From assembly GCA_018105865.1 (NCBI GenBank), contig CM030861.1, forward strand, positions 4,638,484 through 4,702,483: a stretch of 64,000 nt of DNA, written 5' to 3'. The number at the start of each line of letters is the position of its first letter. Positions within the stretch are counted from its first letter, which is position 1. The position numbers and the translations under genes are program-made. Source of the DNA: Metaphire vulgaris. Taxonomy: Eukaryota > Annelida > Clitellata > Crassiclitellata > Megascolecidae. A model generated the notes under the pieces. That model searched no databases. It was given only the letters and a program-made list of their open reading frames with translations, and had not been told where the DNA came from. Positions 1 to 12,014 of the stretch are shown piece by piece.

Positions 1-1233
1 TTGCTATGTCAAACATATTTATTGCATTGAAAACTGGCCAATTCATTTAAGCATGTCGGACTGACAAACCTACCTCAGTAGGCCTAGGCCCTTATTCGAA
101 TTGCAGGTTAAATCACTCAAAACATTTTCATTTTACAAGATATGCTGCTAAATTTACCTAGAAATAGAACTGAAATTGGCTAAGAGAGTTGCAGGTCTAT
201 CACAGGTCCGAGAGACTGGAACTTTTTCTTTTTTAATGCTTCCAATGAACTGAGTAATTTTTAAATATCATATCTAGATTTAAAACACAGGTGTTCTAAT
301 TGTTTTTTCATCATAGTCTATTTTACTGTTTCCTATTAATTGACAAATGATCGAACTTACTGATTAACTTTATATACCATTTAAATGTAGAGATACATTT
401 TATTTAACCCCTTTACCATGTATTTAACTGTAACTCAGAGTAAAATGGACAGATATATTCGGGGTTCCCGGTAAAGGGGTTAAGCAGACTTTATAAATGA
501 AAAGGCACAGTTGCAGATTTTCAGGGATGACTGATTCATTGGGAGTGAAAGAGTGAAATGATCGTGTGTGTTGAGGAGTCTGAGGTGTTAATGGTGTTCT
601 ATGGTAGATAGGTTTTGACGATTGAAGTGAGCTATGAATGACTTTTTTGATACCTTTGAGCAGTGTTTCATTCAGGGTTTTGGCCCCAGGGGTGAGTGGA
701 GTTTGGGATGGGTGGATGACATTACACATGAAGGTCACAGCCAGAATGTGCAATAGTGCAATATTACTCTGACTAAATTTTTTTGTACATCCACTTTCTC
801 CGGGGGGAGGGACTGATCACACGGGAGGGCTTTGCCCCTGGTTACTACTGCTAAAGCTGCTGCTACTGTTACTACTAATATGGCTGCTGCTAATCACCAG
901 TTTCTTCAAGTAAGATATTTTGTCCTCAAAACTTTAAAATTTTTCCCCTTCCAGGCTCCAGCTATGATGATTTGCCCCATGATGTTTCGTTACTACATTG
1001 CATCAATGTAACCACTTTCTCGAAGCCATTTGTTGACATAAGATCAGTGACATTATTCTAACGTTATCCAATAAACAGTCTATTATTATTAACAAACTTT
1101 AATAGAACTTGTGAATTTTAGAATGAATTTGGGAATAATTTGCCTGCAGCTATGTTTAATTTCATACTTTAGATAGTTTGAATAAGTTGAACAAGAGGTT
1201 AATTTTTGTGAATAGGTTTTTATTCAAGAGACA
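1..1233. other. Region upstream of the CARF-like gene
   Basis: No convincing coding exon is visible here. The stretch is AT-rich and contains one short piggyBac-like MITE (404-483) and a short G-rich then C-rich patch near 800-840. A promoter and 5' non-coding exons of the CARF-like gene may lie here or further upstream, because the first coding exon seems to be preceded by a pyrimidine-rich splice acceptor near 1216-1231. I see nothing that fixes the transcription start. Confidence 0.4.
404..483. mobile_element. piggyBac-like miniature inverted-repeat element
   Basis: A 72-bp core is bounded by a perfect 10-bp inverted repeat, CCCCTTTACC at 408-417 and its complement at 470-479. It is flanked on both sides by TTAA (404-407 and 480-483). 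TTAA duplication with C-rich ends is the signature of piggyBac-type transposition. The element is far too short to code for anything. A second, decayed copy lies at 20186-20257. Confidence 0.65.
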
Positions 1234-4178
1234 ATGGTTGACCATGAATATGAGGGCATTTACACCAAGCATTCAAATGTTTCACTGCTATTGAATCCTA
1301 CGGCTGGTTCTGATGTGCTCTGTGGTAGTAGCTCAATGGTTGAAAGCACCAACAGATGTACTTCACCCACTGCTCCACTAAACTTAGCTACAGAAGAACA
1401 GTTTGACGTATGGGTTCACTTAATATTTTATTAGCTTCATAAAGTTTTAAGTAAGATTCTGAGTGATATTTGCATAATGTGCTTTTGTTTCAACCAGAAT
1501 CTGGACCAACCAGGCCAAAACTATGTTGCTTAGAGGTGTGAGAGTTAATATGATTGCTCTGTCCTTCATTTTCTTCATTATTATTGTAATCAGTTTTATC
1601 CAGCCTTGGGAGGCTGTGGGTCCTTGGCAACTCTTATTGCACCCCTGCCTCTCTCTGTTATGTACCTGTTGATGGTTGATTTTTATTGTTCCTCTCCTTT
1701 TCACTGCTTCTAATGCACACGCTTTGTATTTGCATCGGTTTCTTGGCCTTTGTCTTATTTTTCAGTCATATTTCTTAGAGTCCATTAAGAAGTTTTATTT
1801 GTGTTTTTAAAAAACTCAGATGACAGCATCAGGTAGCACTTTGACATCAACTTCTGTCTATGAAACAAGTCATTTGCGAACTCTGTCTCGTGTTGTCATG
1901 GTGACTGGTCTAGATGAGGCTGTTGCAACGTTGTTGAATTCACATGGAATGGATGGAAATGGTGATTCAAGAGGAGAAGGAGGAGGTAGTGGTAGTGGTG
2001 AAGAAGATGGTAGTGGTGGCAAAGATGCTTACAGCGAAGGGTTGATGATGTTTCCAGAGCCAGGTAATAGCCAGCATGTTGAAGCAAACTATCTTGACTT
2101 TGAGCCTTGCAACTCATTGCACATTGCCGATGGAATTGTGCATTACGGTGGAAATGATCTGCACGTAGAGGATGTTGCATTAAGGTTGAATGATGGCAGC
2201 CGAGTCCTTCAGTCATCCACTGCATTGATGATTGGTGAGTCATTTGAACAGCAGCATGCTAATTTTATTTCTAATATAAGGCAATGTATGTGAATGATAT
2301 TTAGAAGAGATTTTTGGTTCTTTTTCATCAATCATGTATTTGTTGCTAGATGAACTGAGTTGTTTGTCTTTGGTACCGGGTACTTATTAATTTGAATAAT
2401 TTTATTCATTGCTTGGACCTGATGAAGGTGGTGTTAAGTTCTGCTTTAGTATACGTGTATTATATGTGGTTGTCTTTCTGAGTGAATGCGCTTGGGACAT
2501 TTAGTTTTTTGCCATTGATTTTTCTATAGAGTCTAACAAATCAGGCCTTGAAGGTTTCCTGAGAGACGGTCATACTGATGAGGTGCAGCTATTGGGTGCC
2601 GATGGCGCTTCTCAGCCGATCGTCCATGTCGTTGATGTCATCCAGTCTTCAGGACCGAGCGTCTTTCGTCTAGTGACCAACCCTGACGGAACAGTTTCTC
2701 TTGTGCCTTTACCTTCTGTTCAGCTGTCAAGACAACAAGGACAAGACGGTCTCTGACTGTTTTCTCTCTTCATTTATTGTTTTCTCTTTTATATTGGCCA
2801 TTATTAAAAGTTAAATGTTCTCGATCTCCGCTATATATTATATATTTATACATGTAATATACATCTCTCATATTTTTTCATAAGACCTTTGGGAGATAAG
2901 TGCCAAGGGCTAATAAATATATGTGCATAAATATAAGAATAAATATAATATACGAATAAATATTTTATATAATTTTTAAAATATTTTAAAAATAATCTTT
3001 TTTGCCTTTGCAAAGACAAGAGATTAGACATATATATTTGTTATATCCTCAGTACTTAGTTTCCAAAGAACTTATGAAAGAAATGTACAGAAACATTAAG
3101 AAATTGCGTGGCTTACTGCCGTCGGTTTATATATAAACTCCTGTACGAACCAGCTGTGGGCCATGCTGTGGATTTGTTTGAGGCAGAATGTTTTGTTGAC
3201 TGTGGTAAATGCCACATTTCAATCGTAGATTTCTTATTTATTTATTTTGTCTTCTCTGTGGGCTATTCACTCAATCAGTCAGTTAATTACTGTAGCACCA
3301 GATTTGTAATGCCTGTGACACCCGAGAAGAATCTAAAGACTCACTTGTTCAACATCTCATTCAAATGACATTTATTAAAGTGCCATTTACTTTGGCCTAT
3401 AAAAATTGTCTCAATAAAAGAATGAATAATTAGTCGATGGCCACTAGAATTATAATCAATTCTATTCATTCATATTTTCTAGTTATGTTTAAGATAAGAT
3501 TTCGTTTATGCATGATATTAAGGTACAATTGTTTATTATTATTCTAATTTATAATATATAAAAATATTTGAATTGTTTTTGAATTTCTGGCTGAAGGAGT
3601 CATCTTTGAAAGTGGATGTTATCATTCCAAATGACAAATGTTGTCTAATATGCATCTAAGTGCTTCATCTGATGTTTCTTTCAGAAGATGACGTTGACAG
3701 CGGAGTTCAGTTAGTACATGTGGAGACAATCGACGTGAAAGGACCGCCCCCTGTCTTGCCTTTTAAGCAATCGATAAAGCTTAAGAAGCTGCTGCCTGGG
3801 TGTCCTGCTTGGGCTTTGGCTCTTAATGATTGTGAAGTATGACTCTGTCATGTTCATACTGTACTTTTAATGCATAAGCTGATTATACTTTCTTTGGAGT
3901 CGTGATCCGTATCTCTAAGGGTTTTCAATGTCTTTTGGTGGCAGAGAATTGGTGATTCATTTCGTGGTTGGGTAGAAACAGATGCAGAGTTGGATACGGT
4001 GATGACCTACTTCCGACAGGTGACTCACAGCTACTGGGGAACTAGGCAGTCGCCCAGCCAGTCGAAGCCTTCCACTCGTCTCATGTGGAAATCTCAGTAC
4101 GTTCCTTTCGATGGCATCCCATTCATTAACGCAGGTGAGCTTCACGGTCTATCAATTTTGTGCAGAAGTTTATTGAAG

Positions 4179-4220
<42 letters not shown>

Positions 4221-5938
4221 ACAGGGCAGGAAGTTAGCAGAGTGGTAACAACGTTGGGTGATGGAGCAGGAGGTCGCAGGTTCGAGTCCCACAGGAACCC
4301 TAAAGGTCGACTCAGCCTTTTTCGTGGTGGTAAAATGATGAGCAGTGGTAAAAATCCCTGTGATAAGTCAAACAGGTACGCTATGCGATACACTAGCCCC
4401 ATATCCATGGTATTTCATGCCTGGCTGAGGGCTATAGCAACGGAGATCAGCACCGCCCTATGAGCCCATGAGGCTCGGGAAGGACTTTGACTTTGATTAT
4501 TAAACAGATAATTTCTTGTGCGCCATATTACCAAAATGTCAGGCGCAAGAGCACATTACAGAGTCCAATAAAAAAATTAATAAATAACAGTCATCAAAAC
4601 AAAAGATGAATGGAAAACAATCTAAGGCAGAAGAGAATAAGATTTTCTTTAGTTAAGTTCTCCCATAAATTAAAATACACAGCTGTTATGTTGTTTTTTT
4701 AACGTTCATGTAGGACAGAAAATTAGCTCCAAAATTTACATTTTAACTTTGGAAATTGTGTGTAGGTTGGTATTGAGTGGGTTTAAATAATTGTTTTAAT
4801 GTTCCCATGTTGTGGATATATTTGCAAGTCTATTTTGCCCATAATCCTTGTTTAGGAAGCCGAGCAGTGGTAATGGAGTGCCAGTACGGTCCACGTCGTC
4901 AGAGTAATGCAAAGAGATTAACAGCTGAAGCAGACCCTAAGAAAGTCTTCAAGCAATCATGTCCAGCCAGGTTGATGTCATTATTGTAATGTACCATTGG
5001 ACATTCTGTGGTTGATTTGCATCACTGTGCAGCTATGTTGATGTTAGTTAGTTAGTTACTGGCTTATTTATATAGCACTATTGTCCTAGCGGGCTAGAGT
5101 CAAGAGTGCTTTGCATGGTACTACCGGCAAACGAGGGTCCGAACAAGTGTGTTTCGAGTCTTTTAGTGAATGTTTCCAGATAGGTTGCATTAATAAGTAT
5201 TTTGAAATGCTTTTGTCAGATATTGTCTGAGTTTGTATATTAATTTATATTATCTGTTGGCTGTTAATTTGACAGAGTCTATGTTAAAAAAGTGAGGAAG
5301 TTTCCAGAATTTGCCGTTGATTGTGAACTTGATAAAAAGCAGTTGAAGGCAGCAATGGATCAGGCATTTCACAGTCTGCGAGAAAACAACCTTGATAAAA
5401 TGGGCGAAGATAGGTAAGCATTAGGTATTCAGAGTTTTGTTGCAGACTGTTCAAATTCTATTATTGCATTTTGCATGTAGGTTTATTGAAAACAGTCCAA
5501 AGTGCTTATAGATTTGTATTGTGATTAATTTACTGTGAAAATTTAGAAACTCACTTCATTAACGAAGTTGTGGTAATAAATGTGATGGCTTAATTTTTCT
5601 GGGTACGGCAAACCGGTGTCAAGTTAAGGCATGTGGTAGAATTTTAAAATTTTTGTATGGAGTGCCAGTGCACTATAAATTTAACTAAAAAACCTAAAAT
5701 CAAATGGCAGCAGCAAAAAAGGCTTATGAAATTCTGGTGTAGACAATGTGGTTTTTCTAGATTCTACATTCAGCTTCCGACTGAGGCTGCGCACGAATTC
5801 CACTCAGAGTCTCCTGATACTTCGGCCGGTGATGTACCGCATCGACTCCATCCAAAGGTCTCAGAGAAACTTCGTGAAATTGTATCAAATGGCGAGATAC
5901 GCTTGTATCCGATCAGAAATATGCTTAGGTACTTTTCC

Positions 5939-6001
<63 letters not shown>

Positions 6002-6468
6002 GTTATTAGAGAATGATTTTATATTAATTTTCCTGTCTTATTGAATATCTATGTTTGTCTTTATATATCATCAGTAGTTGAAGCTTGACGACAGTTATGC
6101 ACTTTTTGTTTAGTTGTAATTTGATGCTTTATTGTTTTGCCCTTAAAGGCGATTTGTAGAAAAAGAACTGTTTGAAGATTCAGAAACCCCGCCCGCACGT
6201 CATGACCTAACCTATTTTCCCACAGTAAATGACCTCCAGAACAACATACATCAAGCCATTCATGACATTGAGACGGGCATATTACCATTCAATATACCAA
6301 CGGTAAGACTGTTGTTGATTAGGTTGTGACTTTCTTGTGTTGTACGACATTAGACTGCTCTTGTGCTCATACATTGTATATCTTATTTTCTCACATTATA
6401 CTGATTTAGCTACTTTGCTACAGTGACTGACCATTAGTTGTCTTTGGTGATTATTGTTATTATTATTA

Positions 6469-6500
<32 letters not shown>

Positions 6501-9418
6501 TACGACAATTTATATAGCACAGTAACAAAGCTGGGGCTAAAGTCAAGAGCGCTTTACATAGGAGTCACTTATAAGATTTGTTAAATTAGTGTATTTTTAG
6601 GAGTTTCTCGAAGCAGCCAATGGAATTCATATTAATTGCATTGATTGAAACTGTCTGTTGAACAAAGCACGAGGAGAAATTAACCTGTTGTAGAATATGT
6701 TAATTTTTCAGGTAAACATTGAAATTAATGCATCCTGTGAGAGGAGTCATAGTCATCATAGTGATGAAGTGTCAGATAGCAGAGTGATTGAGAGCAATGA
6801 AGACCATTCTTCACAGAGTCCTTATGCACAGAAGGTGACCGTTACTTTATGTGCCAGACCGGGTGAAGGCAAGTTATAGCTCAATTTTCTAGTAGATGAT
6901 GGCTGGGATTTTTTTAGACTCTACTAAACAGACTAATAGTTAATCTATTTTAAGAATTACTGTTTTGAAAGTTTGGATGTACAAATCATGTCCTGTACGA
7001 TGTAATGCAATTTGACCAATCGATGCATTTCAGAACTGCTGCTATGGCCGTTTTCTGACAGAATTAGTGTCTGAATCACATGGAACAACTTACAGTATTT
7101 CTGTGTGTATTCAGTGAATTTATTTGAAGCATTAAAATTTGAGTTTCTTAGTTTCTTATTTTATGATTTAGTAATAGAGTGATCATTGAAATTGTAGTTA
7201 CAATTTAGTTATAATATTTATTTAATTTATTTAATGGGTTAATCAGTCCCCATTTGATTTTAATCGAAGTTTAGTGAAATTAAATTATGTTGTATCTAAA
7301 TGAAGACTTGCAGAGGAATTATTATAATGAATTGCTGCTTTGTAGATGGTCATCATGTTATATCTAAAGTGGAGACACTAATGAGTGATGGTCGCATAGT
7401 CACAAGTTCATCTCTTCCGCCGGAGTTGGCTCACATTATATCTAAAGTTCCTCACACTGATGACGCAGATCAGGTAGTCTGTTCATAGCCTGACAGATAA
7501 TTATCTTTTAATTCATGTCACTATTAGATAATCTAATCTGATGACAAATTTACTTTTGTCTTTCTGTTAATCTGTAAATTCCAAAAGTTAATCCAATTTG
7601 TCCAATGAAATAAAATGAATTAAATTCCTAACAGTCAGTCAAATTACTTATTGTAAATTAACAATTGCATTGGAGAAATATGAAATTATCTGAGCATAAA
7701 TTTAATTGTCATTTATTGCTGGATAGAGCATGATTAGACAAGACTTGCAGCTGAACTGCAACTGTTGGTGACTTAAATATTGTTTTTATATTGTCAAAAT
7801 TCTGTTAAATAAAGTTTCTATTGCTGCTTTATTTTGTTCATAGATAAGTCATTCGCTTGATGTCCTTATTTGAGTTCATCTGTTATATTTAATTATGTTT
7901 AGTTCAAAGCAAATTATTTGTCTTTTATTGTCAGAAGAGTCATTGATTTCTTGGAGTAGCATTTTTATTGACCCACTTTTAAGATACTGCTATCAATAAT
8001 AATAGGAAAAATAATAAAAGGTTCTTTTGATAAGTTGCTTTTATTAAAGCAGAAACTTCAACAGTGCCTGATCTTTCTGCAGTTTGAGACACTTTATAAT
8101 GTAACTAAATGTGAAAATTGACACTTGTGATCACTAAACGGAAGACGTCCGGAATAAAACTTCCCATTGCGATAGGACGCATACAATATTTTGATTTCTA
8201 ATACTTTTGTTTTAACTGTTGTGTAATACACAGGAAACTCTATATACCTAAAACAAAGATGAGACAGATGAAGTGTCAAGTTTGCATTTAGTTGTGCCGA
8301 ATAAATTCTTTGTGGAAATGAAAATATGAATCACGCTAAATCAGCGGTTCTCAACCTTTATAGTGCCGCGACCCCTTTAATTCAATTCTCCATGATGTGG
8401 CGACCCCCAACCGTAAAATCACTTTCGTTCATAATGTAAACTGCTAAAAAATAATAATAATGTTACAACAATTTAAATGCTTGAAATCATTCTAATTCAA
8501 TTGTCTGCAATGCCTATCCTCGAATGGCAATTATAGTACCAAAAACTAGTAACTACCAATGGGAAAATTGTGTACAATTACAAGTTTTGCGCATCAAAAA
8601 AGAGACAACCCCATATTTCCGAAGGTTTCAGGTGACCTCTGGCAAATCGTCATTCGACCCCCATCGGGTTGAGAACCGCTGCACTAAATATTATAAGTTC
8701 TCAAAAAGCCATTTTGTAATTTTACTTTAATTGCAATATGCGAAACGATGACGTGTCAGTCGGTGCAGTTAATTAGTTAATTAGATCACGCACTGCTCTT
8801 ATTCAGCGTCGGGCTTTTGCAGTGACTGGACCCTCCCTCTGGAATGCCTTAAACCCATCCATTCCAGAATCACTACTTACTCCCTCTCTCTGCTCAATGC
8901 GAATGCTAAAGTCTCACTACTTTACCCTGCGACTCCAATGCCAGGAGCGCCTCTGAGTAGAAATAGAAGAGGCACTATACAAATGCCACATTACATTACA
9001 TTACATTACATTACATTAATTGATTGGTTAATTCACAATATTATTATTAAAATTGCAATATTATTTTGAATAATTGGTTAAGTCTTATGTGTTAATTTGA
9101 TAGAGTGATGTTGCTGAATCCATCTTATTGTCTGACTCTCATATTCCGAATGATCCGTATGAACATTCGTCTGCAGATCCTTTCACTGCGTCTTCACATT
9201 CCAATAAATTTTCTGTAACTCACTACCAGGAGACGACGAAGTCTGAAAACGAGGAAATTAGTTCACATTTTGCTTTAGGAGAAAATTGCGGTGACGTAGC
9301 GGAAGAATTTTGTGTTACCGAACATTGGAGAAAGGATTTTGGGTTACGAATTAAGAGAAATCTAGATAGTGATTTGACTAACAATGGTATTCACCTGAAA
9401 AGAAGAAAGGTGAATTAG
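1234..9418 (+). CDS. CARF: Calcium-responsive transcription factor (CARF/ALS2CR8 family)
   Basis: Nuclear DNA-binding protein; in mammals CARF drives calcium-dependent transcription (family knowledge). Twelve exons join in frame: 1234-1407, 1820-2234, 2530-2748, 3685-3836, 3945-4134, 4856-4970, 5276-5413, 5761-5928, 6149-6302, 6712-6868, 7346-7473 and 9104-9418, giving about 774 aa. The diagnostic CARF domain spans exons 4-9 (about residues 300-575). It includes [16 protein letters not shown], the ECQYGPRR segment, [26 protein letters not shown] and [14 protein letters not shown], which I recognise from vertebrate CARF. The N-terminal part has a Gly/Ser-rich stretch and the C-terminus ends in a basic KRRK cluster, a possible nuclear signal. 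Exon 10 appears to use a GC donor and exon 3 a weak GTCTCT donor. The start at 1234 is the first ATG after an acceptor-like tract; an upstream start is possible. Introns hold a SINE, a hAT MITE and a LINE end. Confidence 0.9.
4183..4219. repeat. (ATT)n microsatellite
   Basis: Uninterrupted TTA/ATT triplets lie in intron 5 of the CARF-like gene, immediately before a SINE. The SINE's target duplication begins in the last repeat units, so the microsatellite was probably there before the insertion. Confidence 0.9.
4225..4495 (+). mobile_element. tRNA-derived SINE
   Basis: The 5' part looks like a tRNA gene with an RNA polymerase III promoter: an A-box-like TTAGCAGAGTGG near 4235-4246 and a B box GGTTCGAGTCC near 4278-4288. 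A non-tRNA body follows, ending in a short tail of GGACTTTGACTTTG type. A perfect 12-bp target duplication, ATTATTAAACAG, flanks it at 4213-4224 and 4496-4507, which shows LINE-machinery-mediated insertion. It lies in intron 5 of the CARF-like gene, in sense orientation. A decayed relative lies near 48886-48960. Confidence 0.85.
5055..5130 (-). mobile_element. SINE/LINE 3'-tail relic
   Basis: A short antisense fragment contains TTTATATAGCAC followed by a segment with AGTCAAGAGTGCTTT. The same combination recurs at 6501-6565, so both look like truncated 3' ends of one retroposon family. It lies in intron 6 of the CARF-like gene. Confidence 0.45.
5940..6007. repeat. (ATT)n microsatellite
   Basis: About 20 triplets of TAT/ATT lie just after the exon 8 donor of the CARF-like gene. 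They produce spurious poly-Ile and poly-Leu reading frames that are not genes. Confidence 0.9.
6451..6565 (-). repeat. (ATT)n microsatellite joined to a retroposon tail relic
   Basis: The (ATT)n tract at 6451-6500 is directly followed by an antisense fragment containing TTTATATAGCAC and AGTCAAGAGCGCTTTACAT. This resembles the copy at 5055-5130. Read on the minus strand, the retroposon would end in the triplet repeat as its tail. Confidence 0.5.
8342..8681 (+). mobile_element. hAT-type MITE (SPIN/OposCharlie-like ends)
   Basis: It begins CAGCGGTTCTCAACC and ends with the complementary GGTTGAGAACCGCTG. The 8-bp flanks are CGCTAAAT and CACTAAAT (one mismatch), as expected for a hAT insertion. 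Subterminal motifs such as GCGACCCC and CGACCCCCAACC closely resemble the SPIN/OposCharlie group of hAT elements known from vertebrates (recalled family knowledge). It has no coding capacity. A second copy in the opposite orientation lies at 57482-57865. It is in intron 11 of the CARF-like gene. Confidence 0.85.
8770..9018 (+). mobile_element. 3' end of a non-LTR retrotransposon (L2/CR1-like)
   Basis: Frame translation gives [20 protein letters not shown] followed by a segment resembling the extreme C-terminus of L2/CR1/Daphne-type reverse transcriptases. The 3' tail is an (ATTAC)n-type microsatellite ending near 9018, preceded by GGCACTATACAAATGCC. The copy is 5'-truncated and lies in intron 11 of the CARF-like gene. 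Confidence 0.7.
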
Positions 9419-9542
9419 CATAATCGTATGATTTTTGTCATTCAAGTAATATCCTGTAAATTTTGTTCTTTTTTAAGAACTATTTTGCTAACATTGAAAG
9501 CAGCAGGTTACTGAAGTTTACTGTTGCAGTCTGCATTTTAAG

Positions 9543-9548
9543 AATAAA
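9543..9548 (+). promoter_or_regulatory. Polyadenylation signal AATAAA (CARF-like gene)
   Basis: A canonical AATAAA lies about 125 bases after the CARF-like stop codon and is the first such hexamer downstream. It is the likely 3' end signal; no transcript evidence is available here. Confidence 0.5.
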
Positions 9549-10559
9549 ACAGGTACAGTATATATTCTTGCACAGAATGTGAATAATATTTGACTTGCAT
9601 TTATTTGAGTAAAGCTCAATTCGAGAGCAGTGTTAACGTAGCTTCTGTATGTAATAAGCTGTAATCAAGAGTTTATCGAATTTGCCTTGTGCTTATGTCT
9701 TTCAAGTGTTTTGGATTATTTGTTACACTAACTTTTAAAGAAACATTAAATTGTGACATGAATTCAGTTGCCGTGTTTTGACTGATAGGCATTGTTGGAG
9801 GAAGGCAGTGTACTGAGTCTATGTCTCCATGAAAGTTGGCTGGTTGATCTAAGCAGATATAATTGCATTATGGTATGGTATGGTCGTCCATCCTCATTGC
9901 TGAAGGTCAGGGGCTAATAATAGCATTAATAGACCTATTATTTGCATGATGAGTTCAGAGCATTTATCCGACCCGACCTGCAGTTATTCCGTGACACCCG
10001 ATGAAAGTCTTGTTATTTGTGACAACACAGCCCTACCTACATGTATGAGACAATTTGCCTCATGTTGGAGTGGAATGTGTGGCCAATTTCCTGTGCTTCA
10101 TGTGTAAAGGTATGTTACATTTTAACCAAGTATGTTGTTGGTAGATAAAATTTCTGTTGCATTAATTACAGTAATTGGCCACTTGTTTATACAGCTGAGG
10201 TGGTGGTGATTCGTGTCATCCATAAGACGCTTCATACTAATCAGCCAACATGTCTTCATTTTTTGCTCACTTTTCAAATCAAATCTTTTTCTATTGCATA
10301 CCCTAATTAGCTGCTTACTGGTGCTTCACCGAGTCGCTTATGACAGACTCAAATTTCGATGCTAAGTGCAATGTTCGCCATCGGCTGATGTTCTGGGCTT
10401 TATGATAGTGGCACGGTGGCACCATAGAAGTTTATTGATTGAATCTGTTCCTGATTGAATCTGAAGCGGTTATATCTTCACGAGGTTTGAGGCTGACAGC
10501 GAGTCTCGCAGCGGCATTTACACGTTGAGGGATTGTCAGTGACAATTTGTCAGTGACTA

Positions 10560-10610
10560 CTAAAGTAAAGTAAAGTAAAATCTCGTGGATTTCTATAGCG
10601 CCTTGGAAAG
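10560..10610 (-). mobile_element. Antisense retroposon tail
   Basis: An (AAAGT)n run is followed by TTTCTATAGCGCCTTGGAAAG. Read on the minus strand this is a short retroposon 3' end with an (ACTTT)n tail, similar in style to the SINE tail at 4480-4495. Confidence 0.35.
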
Positions 10611-10994
10611 CAGCACAACAGTAGCTGCTTATTCTTAGGCGCTCAGCCTCTCTTACTACACTAGGATGTCGGCGAGTTGGAATAGTCGAGCCTGAAAAGA
10701 ATTACCGGTTACACTGAAACTAGGGAGGGAGCTATTTCTGAGATTTGTTTCGTGGCTAATGCGAACGGCTGTGAGTAATAAAACAGGTTTCACTTAATCC
10801 AGAACTGAAACCTCGTCGTTACCTCGATGAATGCTGTAGACCCCGCTGTAGCATCTATATTGAACTAACTTATGATTATCTAATCCCAAGAGGTAATACC
10901 CAGGTTGTCAAGAAGTTTCCGCGAACCTCAGTCTTCCCTTCTAAGTTCTAACCTTCCACACAACCATCACGACCGGATAGTCAGCTGCAGTTGG

Positions 10995-11245
10995 GCGGGC
11001 GGAATATGTCAGAGTGGGTTACGCGCTGAAGCGTTAGGCAGATAGAGCGGGTTCAAGCTCCGTTAGCACCCCCTAGTGGCTTTCATACAGGCAGTAATAC
11101 CTCCTAAGCCACTTTAAATCACGCTAAGTGGTTGCAGACTTTGCACTCTCCCCCCACAGGTAGTTTGCCCCGTGCTTGCCTGGATCGGCCCATGCTTCAC
11201 TGAGAGATGTTGCCCTTGAAGAATTGTCGCAGCCTGTAAAAAGAT
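10995..11245 (+). mobile_element. Second tRNA-derived SINE family
   Basis: An A-box-like GTCAGAGTGGGTTACGCG at about 11009-11026 and a B-box-like GGGTTCAAGCTCC near 11050 occur at tRNA-like spacing. A roughly 180-bp unrelated body follows, ending near AGCCTGTAAAAAGATAATAATG. I could not find a clean target duplication, so the limits are approximate. The body differs from the SINE at 4225. Confidence 0.55.
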
Positions 11246-12014
11246 AATAATGTATTGGAAAATTTTGCGTTCAATTTAATTGAATCTAAGAAATCGGAAA
11301 ATATTTCTGATAATTAAGAAGAGTACATTTCGGTCATTTGAGAGAATTTCTGCCAACTGGGATCCTTGCTGCGAGACGGTCATTCTGTGCAGCACTGCGC
11401 TTAAATGATCATGATATCGTAAAAAGTGGAATTTCATCTTTAAAAGGTTTAAACTTTGCCTTTATTGCTTAATTTGCACACATTTGACAGGGTTTCTAGC
11501 GCTTGTATACGTTTGTGGTGTCAGTACACTTCGTGATCTGTAACTTGTGACAGCATTGGTAATGTTAAATACGACTTATATTATTTTCTCCTCTGTCTTA
11601 CTCGATTGTGGCGCTGGTAAAATGAGTAGATTTGCGATTGCGTTAGTTCCCGGAGGCAGAGTGCTTGACTTTTAATTCAGAACTGAAGAAGATAAAAGTC
11701 CAACAAAAGGCAAGCACGTGTCTATTGCGCTATTGCGATATATTAGCATAATTAGCGTATTCCACAGGCAACATAATAGTGAACACAACAGTGGGTAATC
11801 CTGTAAACGGCGGTCCCAAATTCTAGTAGCTAAAAATTTAAGTAGACAAGCACGGAAGTTGACGTCACGCTTAATGGCGACTGCAAAAAAAACTTAAAAA
11901 TAAATGGAAAGTGTTTAAGATAAGTAATTTTTAATGTGAAACTTTAAATAGTAAACGGTAGATTCGAAATGGCCGGCAGACCATCTGGGCAACGCCAATG
12001 AGCAGTCAAAATAT

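Noticed and set aside
1820..2293. Minus-strand His/Leu-rich frame at 1896-2243
   Set aside because: It is a shadow of CARF exon 2, whose Gly/Ser-rich coding strand joins in phase with the flanking exons.
3108..3420. LINE-like ending ([14 protein letters not shown]) near 3320-3370
   Set aside because: The match is short and no tail or upstream reverse transcriptase is visible, so it is not listed as an element although it may be a relic.
5657..6044. Two overlapping frames ending in long poly-Ile or poly-Leu
   Set aside because: The homopolymers are translation of an (ATT)n microsatellite. Only 5761-5928 is real coding sequence (CARF exon 8).
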